Assembly (NCBI GenBank): GCA_020356065.1
Contig: CP070632.1
Span: 1,026,423-1,086,872, forward strand
DNA: 60,450 nucleotides
Reading direction: 5' to 3'
Origin: Nitrospiraceae bacterium
GTDB taxonomy: Bacteria; Nitrospirota; Thermodesulfovibrionia; UBA6902
The notes beneath the pieces are model-generated. The model was given only the letters and a program-made list of their open reading frames with translations. It ran no database searches and was not told the origin of the DNA. Made by a program: the position numbers and the translations under genes. Below are positions 16,816 through 25,656 of this stretch, piece by piece. The stretch's first letter is position 1. The number at the start of each line of letters is the position of its first letter.

Positions 16816-18534
16816 ATGAAATTGAGTGATATGAAGGTGGGAACACAACTATTTGGAAGCTACGGAATAATTATTCTGCTTATTATGACAGCGATTGTCA
16901 CAAATTTAATATCCATTAACAAGATTGTTGATAATTCACATCATGTCGGGGAAGAGAGCTTCCCGTTTGCTCTGATTGCTGATGACATCGTATTAAGTAC
17001 GTTGCAGGTTCAGCAGTGGTTTACCGATGTATCAGCAACACATAATCCGGACGGTTTTAAGGATGCCGAAGATTCTGCATTGACTTTTAAGGAAGATGTC
17101 GCAAAGTTCAAAGCGATGTTTAAAGAAGAAAATGATACAAAGGCCCTGACGGAAATAGAAGGAATAGAAGCTGCCTTTAATGATTTTTATCATAAAGGCA
17201 GGCAGATGGCTGATGCATATATGACAAACGGAATTGATGCAGGTAATAAATTGAAGGAAGAGTTTGATGAGGCATCAGATCAATTAGCAAATAAAGTTAA
17301 AGAATTAAGAATAAGCCAGACTCATGAAGCAGAAGAAAAGATACAGGAAATCGCAATGGCCAGCAGCAGGGCAAAGAACATCCTCTATGTTTTGATAGGA
17401 ATCATTCCCATTCTTTGCTTAGCCATTGGATATCTCATGACGAGGAACATTCAGCAGCAGCTTGGCGGTGAGCCGTCTAAGATTGCAGGGATTGCCAGGA
17501 GACTTGCTGATGGAGATTTAACGCTGGTTTTTTCAGATGATCAGAATAGTGTGGGTGTATACGATGCTATGAAAGGTATGGTGAATAATTTAAAAAAGGT
17601 TGTTCAGGAGATCACTGGTGGATCAGTGACGATCGCGAGCAGTGCAGAGGAGTTGTCAGCTGCATCAAACCAGATAACGGCGGCAATTGAAGAAGAGTCA
17701 AAACAGATTGATCAGTCAGCAACCGCAACGACAGAGGTGTCTCAGACCATTGTAGAAGTAGCCAAAAATGCAGGCGATGCATCAAGTCTGGCTCAGGAAT
17801 GTCTGGAAATTGCCAAAGAGGGGAAATCTACAGTCGAGGAAACAGTTTCCGGCATGCAGAATATCACTGCATCCTTAGCAGAATCATCACATACCATAGG
17901 AGAACTTGGAGAGAGCAGCAAGCAGATAGGAGATATTATCGGCGTCATCAATGATATTGCAAGTCAGACCAATTTACTTGCTCTCAATGCTGCTATTGAA
18001 GCTGCTCGTGCGGGTGAGCAGGGAAGAGGATTTGCGGTAGTCGCTGATGAAGTCAGAAAACTGGCTGAAAGCACAGCGGGTGCCACCGAAGAAATAACGA
18101 ATAAGATCAAGAAAATACAGAATGATACTGAGTCCTCAGTGCAAAGCATGGATAAAAATAAAATTGATGTGGAAAGAGGAGTGAAACTGGCTGAACAATC
18201 CAATGAATCCCTTGGCAGAATAGTGCATGCCACTGAAAGATGTCTTGATATGGTACGGTCTATTGCTACTGCAGCAGAAGAGCAATCCACAGCAGTCGAA
18301 GAAGTTTCAGCCGGTATGGAAAATATTGCGAGTATGTTTGGCGAAACAAATAATTCTGTAGTTCAAATTAATAAATCAACGAATGATCTTGCTAAAACAG
18401 CCAGCGATCTTAAGCACGCCATATCATGGTTCACCATAACAGGTTCCGTCCATAAAGGGAAGAATATAAGTATGCGTCACAGCGAATCTCCTGCTGGTGC
18501 ATCACTCAATGGCGAGATTGAAGCAGTATCTTAG
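16816..18534 (+). CDS. Methyl-accepting chemotaxis protein
   Basis: A 572-aa chemoreceptor. First membrane helix 14-34 ([19 protein letters not shown]), then a periplasmic four-helix-bundle sensor to about 188 and a second helix about 192-210 ([20 protein letters not shown]). A HAMP region follows ([21 protein letters not shown]), then the coiled-coil signalling domain whose tip reads [20 protein letters not shown] and [13 protein letters not shown]. This region binds CheA/CheW. No C-terminal pentapeptide tether is seen. The ligand is unknown. AAAGGAGCAACTTAT precedes the ATG. No other chemotaxis gene is near, so it is an orphan receptor. Confidence 0.95.
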   Translation: MKLSDMKVGTQLFGSYGIIILLIMTAIVTNLISINKIVDNSHHVGEESFPFALIADDIVLSTLQVQQWFTDVSATHNPDGFKDAEDSALTFKEDVAKFKAMFKEENDTKALTEIEGIEAAFNDFYHKGRQMADAYMTNGIDAGNKLKEEFDEASDQLANKVKELRISQTHEAEEKIQEIAMASSRAKNILYVLIGIIPILCLAIGYLMTRNIQQQLGGEPSKIAGIARRLADGDLTLVFSDDQNSVGVYDAMKGMVNNLKKVVQEITGGSVTIASSAEELSAASNQITAAIEEESKQIDQSATATTEVSQTIVEVAKNAGDASSLAQECLEIAKEGKSTVEETVSGMQNITASLAESSHTIGELGESSKQIGDIIGVINDIASQTNLLALNAAIEAARAGEQGRGFAVVADEVRKLAESTAGATEEITNKIKKIQNDTESSVQSMDKNKIDVERGVKLAEQSNESLGRIVHATERCLDMVRSIATAAEEQSTAVEEVSAGMENIASMFGETNNSVVQINKSTNDLAKTASDLKHAISWFTITGSVHKGKNISMRHSESPAGASLNGEIEAVS

Positions 18535-18559
18535 TTTATTCAGGAAATTCACTACAGAT

Positions 18560-18588
18560 TTGACATTTTTATGCCGTTAGATTAAATT
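18560..18588 (+). promoter_or_regulatory. Sigma70-type promoter for the 52-aa CxxC protein
   Basis: TTGACA (18560-18565), 17-bp spacer, TAAATT (18583-18588). The predicted start near 18595 leaves a leader of about 130 nt before the ATG at 18728. Confidence 0.5.
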
Positions 18589-18727
18589 ATTTAGTCGCAA
18601 TAAATCTGCATCGCTGTCCTGGTTTTACCCAATCTAGACAGAGGATACATCGAAAGTATTGTGTGCGCTTAATACGGGCAAAAAAATTGTGCGTAAAAAT
18701 AAAAAACGATTTTGAAAGGAGGCCGCC

Positions 18728-18886
18728 ATGTCTGGAAAAGCTAAATCAAAGACTGATGTTTCTGCAAGGGCCGGAATGAGAAATGCCGGAAAACATTGCA
18801 GCTTATGTGGCAATAAGGTTGAGGTTGTCATGTCAGTTACTCCATCAGGAAAGAAAAGCATGAGACGTCTTTGCTGTGGTGAATAA
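18728..18886 (+). CDS. 52-aa Cys-rich (zinc-ribbon-like) small protein
   Basis: A short frame with one of the strongest ribosome sites in the window (GAAAGGAGGCCGCC before ATG). The product begins MSGKAKSKTDVSARAGM, then GKHCSLCGNKVEVVM, and ends RRLCCGE, so it has a CxxC knuckle and a CC pair about 22 residues later, a plausible four-Cys zinc site. It is strongly basic with Lys/Arg throughout, as in small nucleic-acid-binding or ribosome-associated proteins. I cannot name the family. It has its own promoter and a hairpin after the stop, so it appears monocistronic. Confidence 0.75.
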   Translation: MSGKAKSKTDVSARAGMRNAGKHCSLCGNKVEVVMSVTPSGKKSMRRLCCGE

Positions 18887-18897
18887 GCGTATTGTAG

Positions 18898-18932
18898 CTC
18901 CTGCGGTCAACACTGCGGTTTAACCGCAGGAG
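18898..18932 (+). terminator. Strong hairpin after the 52-aa gene
   Basis: CTCCTGCGGT pairs perfectly with ACCGCAGGAG (10 bp, 15-nt loop). The loop contains CTGCGG, which can alternatively pair with the same right arm. A pyrimidine-rich tail (TTCTTCCTCCCT) follows instead of a clean T-run, so it could be a terminator or an RNA-stabilising structure. Confidence 0.55.
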
Positions 18933-18970
18933 TGAATTCTTCCTCCCTCACCATTCATAATTATCGATAC

Positions 18971-19204
18971 CTAGTTCTCAGAGATAATTTTCACGGGGAA
19001 TCCAAGCCTGCGGACTGCCATGTACACATGTTTTCGGTCGATAACGTCAGGATTGTACCTTACCTGGATAATGTCATCAATGAAATTTACGGAGGCATCT
19101 TCAATGCCTTCCTTGTCCAGAAGCAGATCTTCCATGTCCTTTGCACAACCTGTGCATACTATGCCGTCTGCTTTCAGGTTCATCTCTTTTAAATTGGCGC
19201 TCAT
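18971..19204 (-). CDS. Heavy-metal-associated (HMA) domain protein, CopZ-like
   Basis: A 77-aa single HMA domain. The start is taken at MSANLKEMNLKADG; the frame continues upstream but that part is not HMA-like and the upstream region overlaps the divergent gene's leader. The metal motif is GIVCTGCAKDMEDLL: here CxxC is CTGC with a preceding hydrophobic residue rather than the classic GMTCxxC. VNFIDDIIQVRYNPDVID and a YMAVRRLGF tail complete the ferredoxin-like fold. It probably carries copper or another soft metal to a P-type ATPase, or may be a mercury-type binder. No ATPase gene is adjacent. Confidence 0.85.
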   Translation of the reverse strand: MSANLKEMNLKADGIVCTGCAKDMEDLLLDKEGIEDASVNFIDDIIQVRYNPDVIDRKHVYMAVRRLGFPVKIISEN

Positions 19205-19300
19205 GACTTTAATCCTGACTATATATTTCAGATATCTTATTATAAAACAGTTCTGACATTCTGGGTACAGCCAGTTTTCTGAGTTAAAGGAGATCTTCTC

Positions 19301-19570
19301 ATGGCAGATTTTATCGGCTGGATAGGTTCGATCGCTTTTGCTGTGTGCGGCATTCCCCAGGCATGGGAATGTTATCAAAACAGAAGCGCCAGGGGGATTA
19401 ACCCCTTTTTTATAATACTCTGGCTAATCGGAGAGATTTGTTATGTGGCAAGTGTGCTTATGAAGTTTGGCTGGGTCAACTGGATGATGTTCAATTATAC
19501 CGCCAATATATTCTCTATCACTGTCATTATCTACTATCTTCTCATGGACAGGCGTGACGCGGCTTCTTAA
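19301..19570 (+). CDS. SemiSWEET / PQ-loop family transporter
   Basis: An 89-aa membrane protein with three helices (about 5-22, 37-55, 62-80), the half-unit of the SWEET fold. The PQ motif is in VCGIPQAWECYQNR, followed by SARGINPFFIILWLIGE. An Asn in FNYTANIF matches the substrate-pocket Asn of SemiSWEETs. Such proteins dimerise to move mono- or disaccharides across the inner membrane. The ribosome site is AAAGGAGATCTTCTC. The substrate is unknown. Confidence 0.85.
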   Translation: MADFIGWIGSIAFAVCGIPQAWECYQNRSARGINPFFIILWLIGEICYVASVLMKFGWVNWMMFNYTANIFSITVIIYYLLMDRRDAAS

Positions 19571-19661
19571 ATTAAATGAGCAATTCCATGCTTAACATGC
19601 TTATTTCATGCAGCTTTCAGGACTCCTGCATACTGGAGTAATTTCAGATTGAAAAAAAACC

Positions 19662-19690
19662 TTGACAAGCCTTGCCAATTCCAATAAAGT
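19662..19690 (+). promoter_or_regulatory. Sigma70-type promoter of the PilZ-CBM48 gene
   Basis: TTGACA (19662-19667), 17-bp spacer, TAAAGT (19685-19690). A perfect -35 and 4 of 6 at -10. Transcription start is near 19697, 44 nt before the ATG. Confidence 0.6.
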
Positions 19691-19740
19691 CTAATAATAC
19701 ATGGCAACCTGAAATCACCTTTTTTTGAAAGGAGACAGCA

Positions 19741-20496
19741 ATGCTGAAAAGCAAAAGGGAATTTACAAGGTTTGATTTGCCGCTTATTGTAAAGTTCCGA
19801 CCGTCAGACGGGACTGCCCGCTATTCACTTGGATTATCAAAAAACTTTTCATTTAACGGTCTTGGCCTTGAAGCAAGGGATTTTAACTTTATCAAGAATG
19901 AGAATCTGGAGATGGAAGTAAAATTTCCACAAAGCGGATCGTCCGTGTCTCTGGCAGGTGATGTTGTCTGGAATAAACAGGCCGGTTCAAGCAACATGGC
20001 CGGAGTCAAACTCATTATGAAAGACAAAGAGTCTCATGAGGAGTTAATGGGTAAAATCTCATCAAACTGGAACATCCCGATAGAGAGTATCATAAGAAAG
20101 GGGGACACCGGCAACGAGAAAGCAGTTCCCAGGGGAAAAAAGATCGCAAAACCTGCCAGTAAGAATGACAGGGCTGAATTGCAGACCAGGCAAACAGGTT
20201 TTATTAAGAAATACCTTGCAAACGGAAATTGTAAAGTCACTTTCAGATTACCAAAAGAAGCTGCACCTGATGCCGGGGAAATAGCAATTGTGGGTGATTT
20301 CAATGAATGGGACCAGCGCCAGGCATTCATGATTCGAATGAAGAACGGGGATTTCAAGGCCACACTGGAGATACCTGCGGGGAGAGAGTATCGCTTCAGA
20401 TACTTTATCGACGGAACCAGATGGGAAAATGACTGGCAGGCAGATAAATATGTGCCGAATGATTACGGGTGTGATGATTCGGTCCTGTTACTCTGA
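19741..20496 (+). CDS. PilZ domain fused to AMPK-type glycogen-binding (CBM48) domain
   Basis: A 251-aa two-domain protein. Residues 1-105 look like a PilZ domain: an N-terminal KREFTRFDLP (the RxxxR c-di-GMP motif may be KREFTR), LSKNFSFNGLGLEA (equivalent to DxSxxG, here NFSFNG) and VVWNKQAGSSNMAGVKLI. A basic linker (about 110-155) follows. Residues 160-251 match the CBM48/AMPK beta glycogen-binding fold: KVTFRLPKEA, IAIVGDFNEWDQ and RYFIDGTRWENDW. The combination suggests a protein that responds to c-di-GMP and binds a glucan or acts as a beta-sandwich interaction module. The end overlaps the convergent MFS gene by 34 bp. The RxxxR is degenerate, so ligand binding needs testing. Confidence 0.75.
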   Translation: MLKSKREFTRFDLPLIVKFRPSDGTARYSLGLSKNFSFNGLGLEARDFNFIKNENLEMEVKFPQSGSSVSLAGDVVWNKQAGSSNMAGVKLIMKDKESHEELMGKISSNWNIPIESIIRKGDTGNEKAVPRGKKIAKPASKNDRAELQTRQTGFIKKYLANGNCKVTFRLPKEAAPDAGEIAIVGDFNEWDQRQAFMIRMKNGDFKATLEIPAGREYRFRYFIDGTRWENDWQADKYVPNDYGCDDSVLLL

Positions 20497-21863
20497 TAAT
20501 CACCTGAATTTTTAAACGTGATGTAGAAAAGAAGGGAAGATGCTGTGACCACTGCAGCAAGCATGATAAAAATATTGCTGTAGATCCATCCTTTCAAACA
20601 TGCATTAAACGGATTAAGACAGAAACCGGATGATCCGAAATCAAGAAGCCTCCCTATTCCTGCTGTGCTGAACGCCCCCGATATAAAAAAGAGAAGGTTA
20701 TATATTCCCATACCGATCCCTGTCTGCTCTTCTGATAATGAAATTGAGATTGTATGCGGCAGAGAAGATTGAAGCATGGCAAATCCGGAATAACTGATAA
20801 TCAGGGTAAGGGCCACTACCCATGGCTTTTGTCCTGCGACCGTGGATAATGTAAGAAAACCTGCCGCTAACAGGATGCTGCCAAGGGAAACAACAAATCT
20901 GCTGCCTTTCCTGTCTGACAGTCGACCGCCCAGAACCCCTGCAAGTACGGCGCAGATAGCGCCCGGAAACAGCGTCAGTCCTATACGATCGGAGCCTATA
21001 CCGTTCAGTTCCCTGAGCATTATGGGGACCATAAAAAGCATGCCGAATACAGAACCTATTGAAAGGAATGTAGTTATGACGGTGTTTCGGTAGTGTTTAA
21101 CCGCAAACAGGGCAGGACTGACAAAGGGGGTGCGGATTTTTTTAATATGAAAAATAAAATATGTTGCTGATATTACGGTACCGGCAAGAAATAACCGGTT
21201 ACCCTGCGTCACATACATGAGCAGAAATAATGACGCACCTGAAATAAGCAATGCTCCGGGGTAATCAAACATATGAGAACTTTTTTTCTCGTCCGGAAGT
21301 ATACGCCTTAAAAAAGGGATGGCGAAAACAGTGGCCGTTGAGAGAAGAAAGAGATATCTCCAGTGAAACAGGTCAGCAATAAATCCGCCCATAATAGGGC
21401 CCAACCCTGCAGCAAGGGCAACGGTGGAAGCGATAATTCCCAGCAGATTACCTCTGACATTGGGCGGGAAATATCTGGTAACAACAATCATTGCCAGGGC
21501 AGGAATTGCAGCACCTCCGCCGGCCTGAATCAGTCTTGCAACAATTACCATTGGATACCATTTTGACATCATACCAATGACGGAACCGGCATTCATCAGG
21601 ATCAGTCCCACTGTAATCAGCCTTTTTACAGGATATATGTCGGCAAGTTTACCGTACATCAGCGCCCCAACGGCAAAAACCAGTATATACCCGGTCATGA
21701 CCCAGCTGACCTCAGAGGGAAGAAGACCATACTCAGCTGATATGTCAGGAATGGCCACCTGAAACATCATGCCATTAAGAACCGAAAAGAAGATGATAAA
21801 ACTGAGAGGAAAGGTAATTTTATTCAGTGAGGGAGCTGATGATGTATGAGATTTTATGCGCAT
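20463..21863 (-). CDS. MFS transporter, DHA2 (EmrB/QacA) family
   Basis: A 466-aa major facilitator with 14 hydrophobic segments expected for DHA2 drug exporters. Signature pieces: VAIPDISAEYGLLPSEVSWVMTGY (motif at helix 1-2), GALMYGKLADIYPVKRLI (motif A) and GGAAIPALAMIVVTRYFPP (motif C region), followed by GNLLGIIASTVALAAGLGP. It exports drugs or metabolites using the proton gradient. The periplasmic adaptor (EmrA) and outer-membrane factor are absent nearby. The 3' end overlaps the convergent PilZ-CBM48 gene. Confidence 0.9.
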   Translation of the reverse strand: MRIKSHTSSAPSLNKITFPLSFIIFFSVLNGMMFQVAIPDISAEYGLLPSEVSWVMTGYILVFAVGALMYGKLADIYPVKRLITVGLILMNAGSVIGMMSKWYPMVIVARLIQAGGGAAIPALAMIVVTRYFPPNVRGNLLGIIASTVALAAGLGPIMGGFIADLFHWRYLFLLSTATVFAIPFLRRILPDEKKSSHMFDYPGALLISGASLFLLMYVTQGNRLFLAGTVISATYFIFHIKKIRTPFVSPALFAVKHYRNTVITTFLSIGSVFGMLFMVPIMLRELNGIGSDRIGLTLFPGAICAVLAGVLGGRLSDRKGSRFVVSLGSILLAAGFLTLSTVAGQKPWVVALTLIISYSGFAMLQSSLPHTISISLSEEQTGIGMGIYNLLFFISGAFSTAGIGRLLDFGSSGFCLNPFNACLKGWIYSNIFIMLAAVVTASSLLFYITFKNSGDYQSNRTESSHP

Positions 21864-22063
21864 GAATTACTTTATGACCGGCAAAACCATTATACATAAA
21901 ATTCAAGTAAAAGAGGCGGGATTTCGATTATGAATAATGTGATATACTTTTAATACTTTAATTATTAATCATCGTCTTATCGACGAGCGGGACATACATA
22001 TCAGTAAAACAGTATTTAACGAGGGTGTCGGATCATCTCAGACAATTAATAACAGGTGAGTAC

Positions 22064-23383
22064 ATGCGTTATTTAATTATATGTGTTTTCACTTTGTCAT
22101 TCTTCTTATATCCTGTATTGATTGTTTATTCTGTTGATTACGGATCTTTGGATGATCAGTACTGGCCTTCATCAACATGCCGTGATTGCCATGTTAAGAT
22201 AATTGAGCAGCACCTGAAGTCAATGCATTCACGATCGTTCACGAATGACGTGTTCCAGGCCCAGTATTTTAAGGAGGTAGTTCCTTCTATTGAAAAAGAA
22301 AATGGCATTGCACAGGATGCAGAGGGTTGCATAGCCTGCCATTCTCCTGTTGCATATAATACCGGCAAGAAATTGGTCATGTCAGAAGACCAGATCCAAC
22401 ATAACTCATCAGGAGTTACCTGTGATTTTTGTCATACCATAAAGGACTACAAAGGAGAGACTCCGGGAGGCGGCAATTATATTTCAACACCGTCAAAACA
22501 GAAACTTGGGCCATTTAAATCAGAATCCAACTGGCATCACACATATTCAGAGCTGCATACAAAAAGCGAATTTTGCGCGATTTGTCACAATATGATAAAC
22601 CGTCATGGCGTGGAAATTAAGTCAACCTACTCTGAGTGGAAAAACAGTCCGTATGCTGAGCAGAAAATCCAGTGCCAGGACTGTCATATGAACGCGAGAG
22701 GATATCTCATAGAAGATGAACCTGTATATGAATCGGGAAAGGCTTCCTATTCGCTTCTCGGTCATTCCCCTCATCGCGAAAGACTGTATACTCACCGGTT
22801 CCCGGGTGCCCATATTAAGGAGCAGATTGCCGGATCTATTACTCTCGATATGGAATTCAGCAGTTCTGAAGCATCAGCGGGAGATGAGATCGTCATTAAA
22901 GTAACTATTGATAATTCGAGGACAGGCCATAAGATGCCTACAGGCAGTGCGGACCTCCGTTTCATGTATCTGGAGCTCAAATCGTCAGCTGGGAATAGAT
23001 CGTATGTTATTCCCGCGATTCCTGAGAAAGGATTATCTGGATATGATGTAACAGGGTCAGGCCCCTCTGATGCAGAAATTCTTGGAAATAAAATTGCTGA
23101 TGGAATGCGTATATACCGGTCCATATATGTTGATAAAGAATCCAGACATACATTAGCTTCCTATGAAGCGGTAAGGATTATATTTGATAATCGTATACGT
23201 GCATGTGAAATGCGGGAAGAAACATATGATTTTGAAATTACCGATAATGCCGGAGATTCCATAACTATTGAAGCCGGTTTATATTATATGCCTTATCCGG
23301 CCGCATTTGCAGAGAAACTGGACTTGCCGGAGCCGGAAGCATTTGAGATATCGTCAATTAAGAAGAAGCTCATCATACGATAA
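22064..23383 (+). CDS. Secreted pentaheme cytochrome c (cytochrome c554-like)
   Basis: The start is taken at MRYLIICVFTLSFFLY with a GGTGAGTAC ribosome site; upstream codons give no signal peptide. About 439 aa: Sec signal peptide 1-24, then five CxxCH heme sites (CRDCH, CIACH, CDFCH, CAICH, CQDCH), all in the first half. Extra histidines such as HSRSF and HHTYSELH can be distal ligands. The C-terminal half (from about IAGSITLDMEFSSSE) has no hemes and looks like a beta-sandwich. It resembles the multiheme cytochromes of the c554/HAO-like group in the order of its motifs. It is followed by a beta-propeller gene on the same strand; the two may be coexpressed. Confidence 0.88.
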   Translation: MRYLIICVFTLSFFLYPVLIVYSVDYGSLDDQYWPSSTCRDCHVKIIEQHLKSMHSRSFTNDVFQAQYFKEVVPSIEKENGIAQDAEGCIACHSPVAYNTGKKLVMSEDQIQHNSSGVTCDFCHTIKDYKGETPGGGNYISTPSKQKLGPFKSESNWHHTYSELHTKSEFCAICHNMINRHGVEIKSTYSEWKNSPYAEQKIQCQDCHMNARGYLIEDEPVYESGKASYSLLGHSPHRERLYTHRFPGAHIKEQIAGSITLDMEFSSSEASAGDEIVIKVTIDNSRTGHKMPTGSADLRFMYLELKSSAGNRSYVIPAIPEKGLSGYDVTGSGPSDAEILGNKIADGMRIYRSIYVDKESRHTLASYEAVRIIFDNRIRACEMREETYDFEITDNAGDSITIEAGLYYMPYPAAFAEKLDLPEPEAFEISSIKKKLIIR

Positions 23384-23466
23384 TTTCGGAGAAACTCATC
23401 AAGCCTTCATTTCACCTGTTGACCTTTTTTTTTCAAGTCAATATACTAATTCACAATCAGGGACAT

Positions 23467-23547
23467 GGCTTTGCAGTATTCCTTTATTCAAAGCCTGTAC
23501 AGATAAAATTTTTTCTTGTCTTTTTCCGGCACTGCAGGGGTGTGCCG
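23467..23547 (+). other. Two leader stem-loops upstream of the beta-propeller gene
   Basis: GGCTTTG/CAAAGCC (23467-23473 with 23489-23495, perfect 7-bp stem, 15-nt loop) and CGGCAC/GTGCCG (23527-23532 with 23542-23547). They lie between the cytochrome stop and the next ribosome site, with a T-run between. They do not match a riboswitch class I know and could be a processing or attenuation region. Confidence 0.35.
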
Positions 23548-23569
23548 CAAAAGGGGAAAGGAGCTTGTC

Positions 23570-25210
23570 ATGGGAAAGGCAGGTGTTTATTTTGTTGAAG
23601 TAATTTCACTCATACTGTTTTTTACAGCTTCTGCCGTAGCGAATGAGAAAGAGCCCTACAGACAATGGATCAATGTCAGCAATGCTGTCATGGATGCGAA
23701 TATTAAGGATGTAGCTGTCAGTAAGGAGGATCCTGATGTGGTCTACATAATTTCAGATCAGGCTGTTTATATGACAGTGAACAGCGCAAAAAGCTGGTCT
23801 GAGCTGCTCTCCTTCAGGGCAACGGACAACCGTTTGAATACGATTACGCTGTCAAAAGACGCAAACACTGTTTTTGTCGGCACAAAAGATGGTCTTTATA
23901 TGGGGATGGATCGAGGAGCGAAATGGGAAAGAATATTCAGGGGGATAGGTGAGCTTGAGAATGTGGTATATGCCGTTTCAGTAAATGCCCTGAACAATGA
24001 AATCATTATTATCGGGACAATGGACGGAATATGTCACACGAAAGACAGAGGCACAAACTGGTCTAAAGGGAAGAATATTCACGCTCACACTATTGTCACA
24101 TCAATAGCAGCGGACAGTTCTCATCAGGAAATCCTGTATGATTGCTCAAGTAACGGGGTGTATAAAAGTCTTGACAGCGGTTTACGCTGGAGCCGGGTTT
24201 ATGAATTAATAACTCCTGAAGAGGATTATCAGTATCTTTTCGAGGATGAAGATGAAGATATTTCTCAAATCATAGAGGTAATTAAAACAAGAGATATTCT
24301 TGTCGGACCTGCAGAGTACAGCAATATATATCTGGCAACGTCTAATGGTTTGATAATAAGCTCTGATAATGGCATGTCATGGATTAATACCGGCAGTGCC
24401 GGACTGTTAACCCGGAATATTAAATCAATAACAATTGCTAACAATGATATGCTGTACGCGGCCACGGACAGAGGAGTATTTAGATACGTAAAGGATGCTG
24501 ACAGGTGGCAGGCACTGACCAGGGGGCTTTCTACCTTTGATATCCGTTCTCTGGATTCGGGAACATATCGTGGAAGTGACAAGCAGGTTCTCTGGTCAGC
24601 ATCGGGAAACGGGGTCTATAGAACTCCGGGACAAGCAGTTAGTTTCATATCTGGAGAAAACGATATGACAGTGGAAGAAGCCCTTTCCATGTTTTCTCAT
24701 GAGCCGGCTTTGGCGGAGATACGGCAGGTTGCAATAGCATATTCCGAGGTCGAGCCTGAAAAAATCAGGAAGTGGAGAAAGGCGGCCGCAGCAAAGGCAC
24801 TACTCCCTGACCTGAGAGTGGCTTACGATGATGCCAAAGACTGGCAAAGCAGTACCTATTTCTATAAAGATACGTATGAGGAGCAGTATTTAAAAGATGA
24901 TGATATTACGAGGGGGCATGACAAAGGCTGGTCGGTTTCACTTACATGGGAGCTGGGAGACCTGATCTGGAACAGTGCGCAGACAACAATAGATGCCAGG
25001 TCCAGACTCATGGTCCAGTTAAGAGATGATATCCTTAATGAGGTTACACGGCTTTATTTTGAACGAAAAAGGATGCAGGTAGAAATGATCTCCTCTCCGC
25101 CGGCAGATTTTATGAGCAGGATGGATAAAGAGCTGAAACTGCAGGAACTTACGGCCGGTATCGATGCCCTCACAGGCTTATATCTATCCAAAAGACTGGG
25201 CCGGAAATAA
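23570..25210 (+). CDS. Secreted beta-propeller (YCF48/sialidase-like) protein with conserved C-terminal domain
   Basis: The start is chosen at MGKAGVYFVEV, which has an AAAGGAGCTTGTC ribosome site. About 546 aa. The signal peptide ends near ASAVANEKE. Residues about 30-360 hold repeats such as TNSAK/DRGAKWERIF and DRGTNWSKGK and DSGLRWSR, giving the S-x-D-x-G-x-x-W Asp-box pattern of BNR/YCF48 propellers, with about six blades. An acidic insert (EDEDEDISQ) occurs near residue 230. The C-terminal domain (about 370-546) has EIRQVAIAYSEVEPEKIRKWR and MVQLRDDILNEVTRLYFERKR. It is predicted periplasmic or outer-membrane linked. It follows a secreted pentaheme cytochrome on the same strand, so the two may form an extracytoplasmic electron-transfer pair. 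Function is not known. Confidence 0.8.
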   Translation: MGKAGVYFVEVISLILFFTASAVANEKEPYRQWINVSNAVMDANIKDVAVSKEDPDVVYIISDQAVYMTVNSAKSWSELLSFRATDNRLNTITLSKDANTVFVGTKDGLYMGMDRGAKWERIFRGIGELENVVYAVSVNALNNEIIIIGTMDGICHTKDRGTNWSKGKNIHAHTIVTSIAADSSHQEILYDCSSNGVYKSLDSGLRWSRVYELITPEEDYQYLFEDEDEDISQIIEVIKTRDILVGPAEYSNIYLATSNGLIISSDNGMSWINTGSAGLLTRNIKSITIANNDMLYAATDRGVFRYVKDADRWQALTRGLSTFDIRSLDSGTYRGSDKQVLWSASGNGVYRTPGQAVSFISGENDMTVEEALSMFSHEPALAEIRQVAIAYSEVEPEKIRKWRKAAAAKALLPDLRVAYDDAKDWQSSTYFYKDTYEEQYLKDDDITRGHDKGWSVSLTWELGDLIWNSAQTTIDARSRLMVQLRDDILNEVTRLYFERKRMQVEMISSPPADFMSRMDKELKLQELTAGIDALTGLYLSKRLGRK

Positions 25211-25266
25211 GTAAGGAGTCAGGTGTACCGAGTAAGGTGTCATGTACTCCCTTAATCTTACTCCTC
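25204..25266. repeat. Degenerate inverted-repeat element (purine/pyrimidine-biased), copy 1
   Basis: AAGGAGTCAGGTGTACCGAGTAAGG faces CTCCCTTAATCTTACTCCTC, forming an imperfect hairpin. Similar elements occur at 27352-27440, 29977-30049 and 40643-40745. Confidence 0.4.
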
Positions 25267-25276
25267 AAGACTGCCC

Positions 25277-25447
25277 TTATCCCAGTTTCTCTGCTTCATC
25301 GATGAGCATAACCGGTATATCATCTTTTATATGATACAGGAGCTTACAGCTGTCGCAGATAAGACCGTCTTTAGAATCATTAAGCCTGATGTCGCCCTTG
25401 CATTTGGGGCATGCAAGGATGTCAAGAAGTTCCTTGTTTAAGGGCAT
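25277..25447 (-). CDS. Trm112-family zinc-binding protein
   Basis: A 56-aa small protein: MPLNKELLDILACPKCKGDIRL, then GLICDSCKLLYHIKDDIPVML. The two CxxC knuckles and the LLDILACP and DDIPVML boxes are diagnostic of Trm112/YcaR. Eukaryotic and some bacterial homologues bind and activate methyltransferases acting on tRNA, rRNA or release factors; in many Gram-negative bacteria the gene stands beside lpxK or kdsB. Here it stands alone. The start ATG at 25447 has a GAGGTGATC ribosome site. Confidence 0.92.
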   Translation of the reverse strand: MPLNKELLDILACPKCKGDIRLNDSKDGLICDSCKLLYHIKDDIPVMLIDEAEKLG

Positions 25448-25619
25448 GATCACCTCGAATTAATTTTTTATAATAATACCAGTGCGATGAGTGTTATCGC
25501 AAGTCGTGTCTAATTTTTCCTCATCGGGCTTGTTGCCATGCGCTCCTGCAAAGATTACCTGACCTCTCACCCATTACCCATAACCCGGTACCAAAAAATA
25601 CTCGCGGGTCATTTTCAAT

Positions 25620-25648
25620 TTGACTTACTTCAGGGCTATCCTTAAACT
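25620..25648 (+). promoter_or_regulatory. Sigma70-type promoter of argS, apparently leaderless
   Basis: TTGACT (25620-25625), 17-bp spacer, TAAACT (25643-25648). Transcription should start about 25655; the ATG is at 25657 and no Shine-Dalgarno sequence is present. Confidence 0.55.
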
Positions 25649-25656
25649 TATTGTTC

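Noticed and set aside
19205-19378. N-terminal extension of the HMA-domain frame
   Set aside because: Residues before MSANLKEMN are not HMA-like and overlap the leader of the divergent SemiSWEET-like gene; the internal ATG gives a standard 77-aa domain.
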